Numbered from the stretch's first letter, positions 7,968 through 19,444 are shown. The stretch: 64,000 nt of DNA from VHCN01 sp964589935 (GCA_964589935.1 CAZPVD010000004.1:259487-323486), one strand, 5' to 3'. Numbers and translations: made by a program. Notes: a model not told the origin generated them from the letters alone.

Positions 7968-9236
7968 GTGCCACGCATGAATTTCAACCGCCTTCGCCTC
8001 CCGCGCCGCCGCGCTTTCGTTTCAACTTCCGCCGCGCTGCTGGCGCTTGCCTTCCTGCGCTCCGCGCTGCCTTCGCTCGCCGCCGAGGCACGCTTCGAGC
8101 GCGAGATTTTGGCCTTCGAGGCCGCGGACAAGACCAACCCGCCGCCGAAGGACTGCACGCTCTTCGTCGGCGCGTCGAATATCCGCCTCTGGAAAAACCT
8201 CGCCGACGACGTGCGCGACAAAAAGGCCGTCAACCGCGGCTTCGGCGGCTCGCAGATCAGCGACGTGGTCACGCACCTCGACCGCATTGTGACGCCCTAC
8301 GCGCCCAAGACGATTTACCTCCAGTCCGGCGGCAACGACATCAACGCCGGCAAATCGCCCGAACAGGTGCTTGCGGACTTCAAGGAGTTTGTCACAAAGG
8401 TTCGCGCGAAGTTGCCGGAAGTAAAACTCAACTTCGTCGGCCTCGGCCCGAGTCTCGCGCGCTGGTCGCAACGCGCGAAGCAGATCGAAGCCAACCGCCT
8501 CATCGAATCGTTTTGCCGCGAGGACGGCCACATCAGCTTCATCAACGTCTTCCCGCACATGCTCGGCGACGACGGCAAGCCGCGCCCGGAACTTTACGTC
8601 ACGGATAATTTGCACCTGAGCGCGAAGGGCCAGTCGCTCTGGGCCACGCTCATCAAGTGGGACGGCGCGTTGAAGGGCTTCGCCGCTTCGGAAATGACGA
8701 ACCCGCCGCCGCAGGACGCGATCCTCTTCATCGGCAGCAGCAGCATCGTGAAGTGGAAATCGCTCGCGCATGACTTTCCCGATCACCGCTGCATCAACCG
8801 CGGCTTCGGCGGCTCGTTCCTCAGCGATTCGGCAAACTTGGTTCACTCGCTCGTGCTGCCGCTGCACCCAAAGCAGATCATCGTCTATGCCGGCGGCAAC
8901 GACATCAACGGCGGCCGCGCGCCCGAGCAGGTGCTCTCGTCCTTCCAGTTGTTTGTGGAAAAAGTTCACGCAAAGCAGCCGGAAACGCCCGTCGCGTTCA
9001 TCTCCGTCGCGCCGAATCCGGCGCGATGGTCGCAGATTGAAAAGGTGAAGGCCGCGAACCAGCTCGTCGCCGACTTCTGCAAGAACAACCCGCGGCTCAC
9101 GTTCATCAATGTCTTCCCGAAAATGCTCGGCGAGGACGGCCAGCCGAAGCCCGACATCTTCGTCGAGGACCGCCTGCACATGAACGAAAAGGGCTACGCC
9201 ATCTGGCGCGAAGTCGTCGGGCCGTATTTGAAATAG
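7968..9236 (+). CDS. Exported tandem-domain SGNH/GDSL hydrolase
   Basis: 422 residues from GTG 7968; ATG 7977 would give 419. An Arg-rich N-terminus (RLPRRR) and hydrophobic core ending in SLAAEA indicate export, perhaps by Tat. Two SGNH domains follow in tandem, about residues 45-230 and 232-422. Each has a nucleophile block (FVGASNIRLW; FIGSSSIVKW), the Gly block NRGFGGS, the Asn block GGNDIN and the DxxH block (DNLHLSAKG; DRLHMNEKG). Both copies therefore look catalytically complete. Family members deacetylate carbohydrates or cleave esters. The two halves are clearly paralogous, as from an internal duplication. It diverges from typA and no substrate can be inferred. Confidence 0.88.
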   Translation: MPRMNFNRLRLPRRRAFVSTSAALLALAFLRSALPSLAAEARFEREILAFEAADKTNPPPKDCTLFVGASNIRLWKNLADDVRDKKAVNRGFGGSQISDVVTHLDRIVTPYAPKTIYLQSGGNDINAGKSPEQVLADFKEFVTKVRAKLPEVKLNFVGLGPSLARWSQRAKQIEANRLIESFCREDGHISFINVFPHMLGDDGKPRPELYVTDNLHLSAKGQSLWATLIKWDGALKGFAASEMTNPPPQDAILFIGSSSIVKWKSLAHDFPDHRCINRGFGGSFLSDSANLVHSLVLPLHPKQIIVYAGGNDINGGRAPEQVLSSFQLFVEKVHAKQPETPVAFISVAPNPARWSQIEKVKAANQLVADFCKNNPRLTFINVFPKMLGEDGQPKPDIFVEDRLHMNEKGYAIWREVVGPYLK

Positions 9237-9290
9237 CCGGAGCGCGAAATCGTTGACTCGCATCGCGCGACATCGGAATCATCGTCGCGC

Positions 9291-10697
9291 ATGAACGACA
9301 ATCACGGCCTCCTACTGCCCGCGCCACGAGTCGCGCCAGCGCTTGATCCCGTTTTTCGTCCTGCTGTTTTGGCGAACCGCACGTTCCGCCGGGCTGCGAG
9401 CGGTGATCCGCGGCGCGCGCTGATCACGCTCGAACAGACGGACGGCTCCGTATTCCGCTTCGAGACGCCGATTTTTTCTGACAGTCACGCGCAGGCGGCG
9501 TGCAACTTCACTTACATCGAGCGGCTTGTGAAATTTCTCCTCTGGTCGCGTGGCGGCTGGAGAATCCATTGCGCCGGGCCGAAAGAAATCGCCGCGCGCT
9601 TGCAGGCGCACTTCCGCGAGACGCCGACGGGCCGCTTCGATTCAAATCTCATCGGCGAAAAAGTTTATGACCGGCCCATCGAGGTCGTCGCGTGCGACTT
9701 CGCGAGCGTGCCGCGGGAACGCGCGAGCACACAGCCGCTGGGGCGGCATCTCGACGGCTGCCGCATCGGCTTCGACCTCGGCGGCAGCGACCGCAAAGTC
9801 GCCGCGGTGCAGGACGGCAATGTCGTGTTCAGCGACGAGACGGTTTGGGACCCGTATTTTCAGGGCGATCCGCAGTATCACTTCGACGGCATCATGGATT
9901 CGCTGCGCCAGGCCGCCGCGCACTTGCCGCGCGTGGACGCCATCGGCGGCAGCTCGGCGGGCGTGATCGTGAACAACCGCATCAAGGTCGCGTCGCTCTT
10001 TCGCGGCGTGCCGGCGGAGGTCTTCAACCGGCGCGTGAAGGATTTGTTCCTCGAACTCCAGCGCGCGTGGGGCGGCATTCCTTTTGAAGTCGTCAACGAC
10101 GGCGAAGTTACTGCGCTCGCCGGCGCGATGAGCCTCGGCCAGAACGCCGTGCTCGGCATCGCGATGGGCACGAGCCAGGCCGCCGGCTACGTGACCCCCG
10201 ACGGTTGCATCACGTCCTGGTTGAACGAGCTGGCCTTCGCGCCGGTGGATTACCACCCCGCCGCGCCGCGCGACGAGTGGAGCGGCGATTACGGCGTGGG
10301 CGCGCAGTATTTTTCGCAACAAGCCGTCGGTCGGTTGCTTGCGCCCGCGGGCATCGAGGCGGACGCGAAGCTGCCGCTGCCGGAAAAGCTCAAGCTCGTG
10401 CAATCCCTCATGGCGAAGGGCGACGAACGCGCGCGAAAAATTTACCAGACGCTCGGCGTGTATCTCGGCTACGGCCTCGCGCACTACGCGGACTTCTACG
10501 ATTTCAGGAACGTGCTCATCCTCGGCCGCGTGACGACCGGCGCGGGAGGCGGGGTGATTTTGGAAACGGCGAAGGAAGTGCTGCGCGCGGAGTTCCCCGA
10601 ACTGGCGGCATGCATCGCATTTCACCAACCGGACGAAAAAGACAAGCGCGGCGGGCAGGCGGTGGCGGCGGCGACCCTGCCGCGAATCAAACATTGA
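9291..10697 (+). CDS. ROK-like sugar kinase / ASKHA-fold ATPase
   Basis: 468 residues starting at ATG 9291. The ASKHA phosphate-1 loop is at IGFDLGGSDRKVAAV. A second glycine-rich strand is at DAIGGSSAGVIVNNR, the catalytic-type Asp at VVNDGEVTALAGA, and the phosphate-2 loop at GIAMGTSQAAGYV. The order matches ROK-family glucokinases and transcription factors. The usual ROK zinc motif CxCGxxGCxE is absent and there is a roughly 150-residue N-terminal extension without an obvious HTH. It is probably a cytoplasmic kinase for a sugar or related compound. It lies about 50 bases after the SGNH hydrolase on the same strand and converges on the pseudopilin gene. Confidence 0.7.
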   Translation: MNDNHGLLLPAPRVAPALDPVFRPAVLANRTFRRAASGDPRRALITLEQTDGSVFRFETPIFSDSHAQAACNFTYIERLVKFLLWSRGGWRIHCAGPKEIAARLQAHFRETPTGRFDSNLIGEKVYDRPIEVVACDFASVPRERASTQPLGRHLDGCRIGFDLGGSDRKVAAVQDGNVVFSDETVWDPYFQGDPQYHFDGIMDSLRQAAAHLPRVDAIGGSSAGVIVNNRIKVASLFRGVPAEVFNRRVKDLFLELQRAWGGIPFEVVNDGEVTALAGAMSLGQNAVLGIAMGTSQAAGYVTPDGCITSWLNELAFAPVDYHPAAPRDEWSGDYGVGAQYFSQQAVGRLLAPAGIEADAKLPLPEKLKLVQSLMAKGDERARKIYQTLGVYLGYGLAHYADFYDFRNVLILGRVTTGAGGGVILETAKEVLRAEFPELAACIAFHQPDEKDKRGGQAVAAATLPRIKH

Positions 10698-10706
10698 AAA
10701 TTTCTG

Positions 10707-11444
10707 CTACCACCACGCGTTGGTGAATGGATTGGCTGGCGCGCTTGTCCAAACGGCATTGGTCATCACGTCCGGCTCATACATGGCAACGGCATGTCCA
10801 TCGCCCCAACTGAAATTGACCACCCGCTTGCCGAACTGTGTATGCCAGCAATTCCTTGGGTCGGTCAGGTTGCGGTTCATGTGCCACACCCAGTCGCCGA
10901 AGATGATTTTTGTCTCTGATTTGGTCGCGATTTCCGAGGAGCGGATGGATTGGTAATTGACGTTTCCCGGCGCGAGCGTGTTATTGCCGGAGACGCGGGC
11001 CACTGCAAAGTTCACGCCGCCCCATTGAAAAAGATAACTCGTGCCGTAGGCGATGAAAGCGTTGTCCAGACCGCCGTTCAACGAATCCCCGCGGTCACTG
11101 GGACACCTGTAGGATTGAGGTGTCTGAACGTAGCGGTTTAGCACACGGTTGCTCCATGTGATGGTTGAGCTGTTGTAGAACGCAGTGTTGCCGTTTGTGC
11201 CGCCAATCGAACTCCATGACGGAGCCCACGGATATTTTTCATCGTTGTCGTCGACGTAAAGATGGCAGCCGACACCGATTTGTTTCTCGTTGTTCAGGCA
11301 TTTCGACATTTGTGATTTGGCTTTTGCTGTCGCTAGAGCAGGCATGAGCAGGCCTGCAAGAATCGCGATGATCGCGATGACCACGAGCAGTTCGATGAGC
11401 GTGAAGGCCGTGTCCACGAAAGGCTGGCGAAGGGTCGGGCGCAT
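10707..11444 (-). CDS. PulG-like pseudopilin (prepilin N-terminal methylation motif)
   Basis: 245 residues from ATG 11444 (MRPTLRQPFVDTAFTLIELL); an upstream ATG at 11471 is possible. FTLIELLVVIAIIAILAGLL is the prepilin peptidase recognition and hydrophobic helix, but the residue before Phe is Ala rather than the usual Gly. The C-terminal globular part ends with FSWGDGHAVAMY, like the DG motif found near the end of this PVC-specific type II secretion pseudopilin expansion. It would be membrane-anchored and exposed in the periplasm. There are no other secretion genes beside it. It is convergent with the ROK-like gene, with only 9 bases between stops. Confidence 0.88.
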   Translation of the reverse strand: MRPTLRQPFVDTAFTLIELLVVIAIIAILAGLLMPALATAKAKSQMSKCLNNEKQIGVGCHLYVDDNDEKYPWAPSWSSIGGTNGNTAFYNSSTITWSNRVLNRYVQTPQSYRCPSDRGDSLNGGLDNAFIAYGTSYLFQWGGVNFAVARVSGNNTLAPGNVNYQSIRSSEIATKSETKIIFGDWVWHMNRNLTDPRNCWHTQFGKRVVNFSWGDGHAVAMYEPDVMTNAVWTSAPANPFTNAWW

Positions 11445-11608
11445 GGAATGACGGGTTAGACTAAGTTGCATCCTACGCGCGCCAGAAGCGATGAGAATGG
11501 AGATTCCTACAAGTCCGCATGTAACATTCTGCCTACATCGGTGAAATCACGCGCAGCAAGCATGAACGTTCGTTGGACTCTTCAAGCGCCACCCCGTAGC
11601 CTCGAAGC

Positions 11609-12886
11609 GTGAGCGACAACAGTGTCAGAGCTGGAGCACCTGCGCGCCTCCACATCCGCGTCACTGCGGCAGCCGAGGCGAAGGTGCGCGCGGGGCATCC
11701 GTGGGTTTTCTCGAACAGCGTTCGTGAGCAGAATCGTCCGGGAAAACTGGGCGAATTTGCGGTGATCTACGACCGAAGCGACCGGTTTCTGGCGCTCGGG
11801 CTTTTCGATCCGCATTCGCCGCTGCGCGTGCGCGTGCTGCACACGGGCAAGCCGGCCGAGGCCAACCGCGATTGGTGGCGCGCGCGGCTCGACGCGGCGC
11901 TGGCGCAGCGGCGCGACCTGTTCGACGCGCAGACGACTGGTTGGCGCTGCATCCACGGCGAGAACGACGGCTGGCCCGGCCTCGTGCTCGACTGCTACGG
12001 CGATTCGCTCGTGCTCAAACTCTACACCGCCGCGTGGCTGCCGCGGCTGGAGGAGATTCTCTCGCTGATCGTGGAAGCCATTCCCTGCGAATGCGTCGTG
12101 CTGCGCCTGAGCCGGAACATGCAGGAAGTTGCCGCCCGGGAATTCAAAGTCGGCGATGGACAAGTGCTGCGGGGCGAAGCGCTCACCGGGCCGGTGGTGT
12201 TTCTCGAAAGCGGCTTGAAGTTCGAGGCCGACCTCGTGCGCGGGCAGAAGACCGGCTTCTTCCTCGACCAGCGCGAGAACCGCCGCCGCGTCGAGACGCT
12301 CGCACCGGGACGCGACGTGTTGAATGCGTTCAGTTTTTCCGGCGGCTTCTCGCTTTACGCCGCGCGCGGCGGGGCGCGCAGCGTCACGGACCTCGACATC
12401 AGCGAGCACGCGCTCACCTCGGCGCGAAGGAATTTCGTGCTGAACCGCGACATCACAACCGTCGCCGCGTGCGAGCATCACACCGAGCAGGCCGATGCGT
12501 TTCAGTGGCTGGCGGCGCAGCGGGCGCAGCAATTCGGTCTCGTCATCCTCGACCCGCCGTCGCTTGCGAAGCGCGAGAGCGAGCGGGCCAGCGCGCTGCG
12601 CGCCTACGCGAACCTCGCGGCGGACGGCGTGCGACTGCTGCGCGCGGATGGTGTGCTCGTGGCCGCGTCGTGCTCGGCGCACGTTTCGGCGGACGAGTTT
12701 TTCGGTGTCGTGCGCGACGCGGCGCGGCGCAGCGGACGCGCGTTCACCGAGATCGAGACGACGCGGCATCCGCTCGATCATCCGGCGACGTTCGCCGAGG
12801 CGGAGTATTTGAAGTGCATTTACCTGCGGCTTGGCGGCGACAATCCGTCGCGTGCGACGCGACAAAACTCTGTTCGCGCGTCTTGA
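11609..12886 (+). CDS. RlmI-like 23S rRNA (cytosine-C5) methyltransferase, PUA-SAM MTase
   Basis: 425 residues, against 396 for E. coli RlmI. An N-terminal PUA-like RNA-binding domain contains RAGHPWVFSNSV. A central EEHEA-type region and a Rossmann SAM-binding domain follow, with QKTGFFLDQRENRRRV, NAFSFSGGFSLYAARGGA, DLDISEHALT, and the catalytic strand VILDPPSLAKRE. A C-terminal AASCSAHV gives the second Cys-containing loop. It uses S-adenosylmethionine to methylate rRNA in the cytoplasm. It starts at GTG 11609 and is monocistronic as far as can be seen. The assignment is by motif; the target base is inferred from the family. Confidence 0.88.
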   Translation: MSDNSVRAGAPARLHIRVTAAAEAKVRAGHPWVFSNSVREQNRPGKLGEFAVIYDRSDRFLALGLFDPHSPLRVRVLHTGKPAEANRDWWRARLDAALAQRRDLFDAQTTGWRCIHGENDGWPGLVLDCYGDSLVLKLYTAAWLPRLEEILSLIVEAIPCECVVLRLSRNMQEVAAREFKVGDGQVLRGEALTGPVVFLESGLKFEADLVRGQKTGFFLDQRENRRRVETLAPGRDVLNAFSFSGGFSLYAARGGARSVTDLDISEHALTSARRNFVLNRDITTVAACEHHTEQADAFQWLAAQRAQQFGLVILDPPSLAKRESERASALRAYANLAADGVRLLRADGVLVAASCSAHVSADEFFGVVRDAARRSGRAFTEIETTRHPLDHPATFAEAEYLKCIYLRLGGDNPSRATRQNSVRAS

Positions 12887-12937
12887 CACGCCCGCGCCTT
12901 TGCAAGAGCCTTTCGCGGTCTAAAACTCATCTCACTT

Positions 12938-14272
12938 ATGACACGCACGACTCTCCGACACTGGATGTTCACCACCCGAAATGTTTTCGCGCTGCTCGCC
13001 GCGGGCGCGCTCGCCGGTTGCGCGACAACGAACCGGGAGGACGGTTTTGTGAGCCTGTTCAACGGGCAGAATCTCGACGGCTGGACGCTCCTCGGCAAGA
13101 AGGGCGACGGCTACGGCGTTAAAGACGGCATCATTTACTGCGCGAAGGGCGGCGGCGGAAATCTGCTCACCGAGAAGGAATATAGCGACTTCATCCTGCG
13201 CCTCGACTTCCGCCTCGAACCCGGCTCGAACAACGGCGTCGCCATTCGATCGCCGCTCGGTGCCGGCTCGCTCGCGTATCTCGGCACGGAGATTCAGATT
13301 CTCGACGACACGGCCCCGCAGTATGCCAAACTCCAACCCGGCCAGTATTGCGGCTCCATCTATCAAGTCGTCCCAGCCAAGCGCGGCGCGCTCGCGCCGG
13401 TCGGCCAGTGGAATTCCTACGAGATCACCTATCGCGGTCGTCACGCGAAGGTCGTGCTCAATGGCAAGGTCATTGTGGACACAAACCTCAACGACGTGAA
13501 CGACCCGGCGGTGCTCGCGAAGCATCCGGGCATGTTGCGCGACAAGGGCCACATCGGCTTCCTCGGCCACAATGATTACGTCGAGTTTCGCAATATCCGC
13601 ATTAAGGAGCTGCCCGTGGTGAGTTTGAACAACGTGCCGCCCGAGGGCTTCACGCGCCTTTTCAACGGACGCAACCTCGAAGGCTGGAAAGGCCTCGTGG
13701 CCGATCCCGCGAAACGCGCGAAGATGTCGCAGGCTGAACTTGCCGCCGCGCAGGCCAAGGCCGACGCCGAGCAACTCCCGCACTGGCGCGCGGTGGATGG
13801 CGAACTGGTCTTCGACGGCAAGGGCAAGAATCTTTGCACGACGAAGAATTACGCGGACTACGAGATGCTCGTGGACTGGAAGATTCCGCCGCTCGGCGAC
13901 AGCGGCATCTACCTGCGCGGCTGCCCGCAGGTGCAGATTTGGGACAAGGAGGACAAGCGCGGCAATCCGAAGCGCCTCGGCTCCGGCGGCCTTTACAACA
14001 ACAAGAAAAATCCCACCGACCCGCTCGTGTTCGCGGACCATTTCGTCGGCGATTGGAATCGTTTCCGCATCCTCATCGTCGGCGACAAGGTGCATGTGTT
14101 CCTCAACGACCAGCTCGTCGTGAACAACGTGACGCTCGAAAACTACTGGGAGCGCGAGAAGCCGCTGTATCCGTCCGAATCCATCGAGTTGCAGAATCAC
14201 GGCAACACGCTCTGGTTCCGCAACATTTACGTGCGCGAGATCAATGCGAAGCCGGGCGCGGAGAAGCATTGA
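12938..14272 (+). CDS. Lipoprotein with two DUF1080 (3-keto-disaccharide hydrolase-like) domains
   Basis: 444 residues. The signal peptide ends in a lipobox, LAGCAT, so the protein should be lipid-anchored. Domain 1 (about 30-225) starts with FVSLFNGQNLDGWTLLG and domain 2 (about 230-440) with FTRLFNGRNLEGWKGL. Each has the concanavalin-like beta-sandwich features of the family, for example LEPGSNNGVAIRSP and PPLGDSGIYLRG. A 25-residue Lys/Ala-rich insert (KRAKMSQAEL...) follows the start of domain 2. Family members bind or cleave 3-keto sugars. A Gfo/Idh/MocA oxidoreductase of the kind that can make or use keto-sugars lies just downstream, which fits. Confidence 0.88.
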   Translation: MTRTTLRHWMFTTRNVFALLAAGALAGCATTNREDGFVSLFNGQNLDGWTLLGKKGDGYGVKDGIIYCAKGGGGNLLTEKEYSDFILRLDFRLEPGSNNGVAIRSPLGAGSLAYLGTEIQILDDTAPQYAKLQPGQYCGSIYQVVPAKRGALAPVGQWNSYEITYRGRHAKVVLNGKVIVDTNLNDVNDPAVLAKHPGMLRDKGHIGFLGHNDYVEFRNIRIKELPVVSLNNVPPEGFTRLFNGRNLEGWKGLVADPAKRAKMSQAELAAAQAKADAEQLPHWRAVDGELVFDGKGKNLCTTKNYADYEMLVDWKIPPLGDSGIYLRGCPQVQIWDKEDKRGNPKRLGSGGLYNNKKNPTDPLVFADHFVGDWNRFRILIVGDKVHVFLNDQLVVNNVTLENYWEREKPLYPSESIELQNHGNTLWFRNIYVREINAKPGAEKH

Positions 14273-14287
14273 GCGAAATATCGAGCC

Positions 14288-14593
14288 GTGCAAAACGAAC
14301 GAAATGATGGCTCACAAACGACAATGGTTGCCTCTGGCGTAGCCTGCCTTTTCCTTTGGGCGTTCTTACTGCATCTTGGCAATAAGTATAGTCAAGGCCA
14401 CAGTCCGGACAGTGATTGGATTGTTCTTCTCCCGGGATTTCCTGCTGCAGTCGGAGCACTTGGCTGCGGTATCTGGAGCCTGATGCACATGGTAAAATGC
14501 TGGCGCGAGATGTCTTGGTTGGCTCGCGGTGTCTGGCTCGGCTTCATCGCAATCGCCGTCTGTCTAATATTGATTTTTGCAACGGTCCTGTGA
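14288..14593 (+). CDS. Small three-helix membrane protein, unknown
   Basis: 101 residues from GTG 14288, or 89 from ATG 14324. Three hydrophobic segments: VASGVACLFLWAFLLHL, IVLLPGFPAAVGALGCGIW, and GVWLGFIAIAVCLILIF. It sits between the DUF1080 lipoprotein (16 bases before) and the Gfo/Idh/MocA gene (19 bases after) on the same strand, so it is probably co-transcribed. Base composition is noticeably lower in GC than either neighbour. I recognise no family. Confidence 0.55.
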   Translation: MQNERNDGSQTTMVASGVACLFLWAFLLHLGNKYSQGHSPDSDWIVLLPGFPAAVGALGCGIWSLMHMVKCWREMSWLARGVWLGFIAIAVCLILIFATVL

Positions 14594-14612
14594 CAATTCA
14601 TTCTGAATCATT

Positions 14613-15947
<1,335 letters not shown>

Positions 15948-15962
15948 CGTTTCCCTTCGGGC

Positions 15963-16934
<972 letters not shown>

Positions 16935-16937
16935 ACT

Positions 16938-17116
16938 CTCGGCCCTTGGGGAGTTTCAACCATGCGAGCCGGACGAGGGCCGCTATGCCGAAATCGCGCG
17001 CGAAATGACCGAGCGCGGCGACTGGCTCGCGCCGCAACGGCGGCATCGCGCGAAGTTGGTGGGCAAGGCCGCACTTCACTTTCGCCCGCTGGCGGACGGC
17101 CAGCATTGGTCCGCGT
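16938..17116 (+). pseudogene. Frameshifted fragment of an ArnT/PMT-family glycosyltransferase
   Basis: Directly after kdsD, 16966-17034 reads EPDEGRYAEIAREM and then ERGDWLAP, the near-invariant first periplasmic loop of ArnT-like lipid-A and dolichol-type glycosyltransferases. After a one-base shift near 17033 the next frame continues with RNGGIAR, then ARPHFTFARW and RTASIG. These correspond to the RLNGVxxxxKPPLxYW and TAASIG stretch that follows in intact homologues. The reading frame is broken and nothing after about 17116 looks related, while intact members exceed 500 residues. I infer a decayed remnant. It is not translated as a functional protein. Confidence 0.65.
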
Positions 17117-17222
17117 CCGCCAAGGTCTTGCGCGATGCTGAAAGGAATAAAATCCAACATTACTATCGCGCAGATGGCGGGCTTGATTGCCTTCCGACTC
17201 CTGCCACTATGGCCCAATTCTA

Positions 17223-18563
17223 ATGAAGACCGTCGCTTTCGCTCTCGCTTGCTCCTTCGGGGTCGCCTTCCAGTTTCACGCCGCCGCTGCGGACGAGTGG
17301 ACGGCCGTCTCGCCGCGCGAGGAGATTCGCCCGCAGTTTCAACGCACCGAAACTGGCGGCAAATCGGGGCGCGGCGCGCTCTCCATCCGCGCAGATGAAC
17401 GCGAGGGTCTGCACGGCTGGTGGCAGAAAACTTTTTCCGTAACCGGCGGACAGCACTACCGTTTTTCAGCGTGGCACCGTGCCGAAGCCGTCGCCGTGCC
17501 GCGCCGCAGCGTGCTGGCGCGTGTGGTTTGGAGTGATGCCGCGGGCAAGAATGTTCAGCGCCGCAACGGAGTCGTGACGAATTTTTCGCTCGGCGTCGTG
17601 GCGACAGCCGAGCCGGAGTATCCGCTCGAGTCGGGCGCAACGAAGGATAGATGGGCCGAAATGTCCGATGTTTACGAAGCGCCACCGGGAGCAACGCAGG
17701 CGCGCGTCGAATTGCATTTGTTGTGGGCACCGAATGGCAAGGTCGAGTGGAGCGATGTTTCCTTTCTCCCGACGGAACCGCCCGTGCCGCGCAAGGTGCG
17801 CCTCGCCTCGGTGCATTACAAGCCGCGCGGCGCGAAAACGCCGATGGATGCCTGCCGCCAGTTCGCACCGCTCATCGAGGACGCCGCCCGACAGAAGGCG
17901 AACTTCGTCGTGCTCGGCGAAACCGTGACCTACGCCGGCGTCGGCTCGACTTACGCGGACTGCGCTGAGAGTATTCCCGGACCTTCGACCGATTACTTCG
18001 GTGGACTCGCGAAGAAGCATGATCTCTATATCGTAGCCGGCCTGATTGAACGCGACCGGCATCAATTGTTCAACGTCGCCGTGCTCATCGGGCCCGATGG
18101 CAAGGTCGCGGGCAAGTATCGCAAGGTCTGCTTGCCCGATGGCGAATACGACAAGGGCATGTCGCCGGGCAGCGATTATCCGGTCTTCGACACGCGCTTG
18201 GGCAAGATCGGCATGATGATTTGCTACGACGGATTCTTTCCCGAAGTCGCGCGAGAGTTGAGCAATCGCGGCGCGGAAATCATCGCGTGGCCGGTGTGGG
18301 GCTGCAATCCGGAGCAGGCGCGCGCCCGCGCGTGCGAAAACCAGGTTCACATCGTCAGCAGCACTTACGAGGACGTGTCGCGCAACTGGATGCTCACCGC
18401 CGTCTTCGACCGGGACGGCAGCGTGCTCGCCCAGGCGAAGGAATGGGGCACGGTCTGCGTCGCGGAAGTGGACTTGAACCGGCGCACGCTCTGGACGTGG
18501 CTGGGTGATTTCAAGTCGCAGATTCCACGGCAGCGTCCAGTCGCGCGCGAAGAAGGCAAATGA
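17223..18563 (+). CDS. Secreted nitrilase-superfamily (carbon-nitrogen) hydrolase with N-terminal binding domain
   Basis: 446 residues from ATG 17223, where a signal peptide starts (MKTVAFALACSFG, cleavage near AAAADE). About residues 25-190 form a beta-rich carbohydrate-binding-like domain (HYRFSAWHRAEA, ARVELHLLW). The C-terminal half is a nitrilase fold with the Glu-Lys-Cys triad: FVVLGETVTYAG, KYRKVCLPDGEY and IGMMICYDGFFPEVAREL. It should cleave an amide or nitrile outside the cytoplasm. The stop overlaps the next start (ATGA), so it is translationally coupled to the amidohydrolase at 18560. Together they suggest a route for degrading an amide-containing compound. Confidence 0.87.
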   Translation: MKTVAFALACSFGVAFQFHAAAADEWTAVSPREEIRPQFQRTETGGKSGRGALSIRADEREGLHGWWQKTFSVTGGQHYRFSAWHRAEAVAVPRRSVLARVVWSDAAGKNVQRRNGVVTNFSLGVVATAEPEYPLESGATKDRWAEMSDVYEAPPGATQARVELHLLWAPNGKVEWSDVSFLPTEPPVPRKVRLASVHYKPRGAKTPMDACRQFAPLIEDAARQKANFVVLGETVTYAGVGSTYADCAESIPGPSTDYFGGLAKKHDLYIVAGLIERDRHQLFNVAVLIGPDGKVAGKYRKVCLPDGEYDKGMSPGSDYPVFDTRLGKIGMMICYDGFFPEVARELSNRGAEIIAWPVWGCNPEQARARACENQVHIVSSTYEDVSRNWMLTAVFDRDGSVLAQAKEWGTVCVAEVDLNRRTLWTWLGDFKSQIPRQRPVAREEGK

Positions 18564-19444
18564 ATCCGCGCGAATTCTTTATTAACCCTGCCGACTATGG
18601 ACTCCCGACACGGGACGAGCTGGTTGCGTATCGAATTTGGGACAACCATTTTCACGGCTTTGCAGCGAAGAATCCCATCGAACAATACGAGCGAAACAAC
18701 TTTTTCGTTGAACGCATGGGCATTGAGCGCTCCATCGCGCAAGAAATTGGCGGCACTTTGGACGAACCTTTTGCCCCGTATCCCTACGACGCGGAAATCC
18801 TGAATATTCTGGAGCGGGACAAGGATCGCCTTTCGGGCCGCACGCCGATTGATCCGAATTTTCCCGGCGAGAGCTGCGCCAAAATCGAGAAGTGGATCCG
18901 CAATGGGCCTTGCATCGGAATCAAATATCCAGGCAGCGCAAAGAAGGGAGTCCGCTGCAATCATCCCAATAACGATCCAATCATGCGGCTCGCCGCGGAA
19001 CTGGGTGTGCATGTCTATGTCCACACTTGGCTCAAAGTGGGTGGAACGCCGCGCTTGCCGGGCGGCGACAACGGCGAGTCCGAATCCACTCCGATGGACT
19101 TGGCGAAACTGGCGCAGCGATTCCCGCAAGTCTCGCTGATCTGCGGCCATTCCGGTGGCGACTGGGAGTTGGGAGTCCGCGCGATCCGGCCTTACAAGAA
19201 TGTGCTCTTGGAATTCTCCGGATCGGATCCGCATTCCGGCATGGTGGAGTATGCGATACGGGAACTGGGCGTGGACCGCCTCGTCTGGGGTGGGCACGGA
19301 CCGAGCCGCAGCTACGCCACTGAACTAGGCAAGGTTCTGGATGCCGACATCTCACGGGCCGACCGAATGAAAATCTTCGGTGGAAATCTTCGGAGGATTT
19401 GCGCGCCAATCTTTCGCAGGAAGGGCATGAAGATCGAAGTGTGA
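18560..19444 (+). CDS. Amidohydrolase-family (TIM-barrel) protein
   Basis: 294 residues, ATG overlapping the stop of the nitrilase gene by four bases. Metal-site elements are WDNHFHGF (HxH), VHVYVHTWLK, LICGHSGGDWE and the final strand LVWGGHGPSRSYATELG. In that final strand the family's usual Asp is not obvious. No signal peptide, so presumably cytoplasmic. It shares length and fold with the gene at 19475, which follows 30 bases later, and is probably a distant paralogue in the same operon. Substrate unknown. Confidence 0.75.
   Translation: MNPREFFINPADYGLPTRDELVAYRIWDNHFHGFAAKNPIEQYERNNFFVERMGIERSIAQEIGGTLDEPFAPYPYDAEILNILERDKDRLSGRTPIDPNFPGESCAKIEKWIRNGPCIGIKYPGSAKKGVRCNHPNNDPIMRLAAELGVHVYVHTWLKVGGTPRLPGGDNGESESTPMDLAKLAQRFPQVSLICGHSGGDWELGVRAIRPYKNVLLEFSGSDPHSGMVEYAIRELGVDRLVWGGHGPSRSYATELGKVLDADISRADRMKIFGGNLRRICAPIFRRKGMKIEV

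Noticed and set aside
11582..12889. 435-codon open frame opposite the RlmI-like gene
   Set aside because: Mirror of codon bias; the plus-strand protein has full SAM-methyltransferase motifs over the same bases.
12932..14293. 453-codon open frame opposite the DUF1080 lipoprotein
   Set aside because: Covers exactly the real gene in the opposite strand and has no recognisable motif.
17005..17223. 72-codon open frame upstream of the nitrilase gene
   Set aside because: It is one frame of the broken ArnT-like fragment, not a separate gene.
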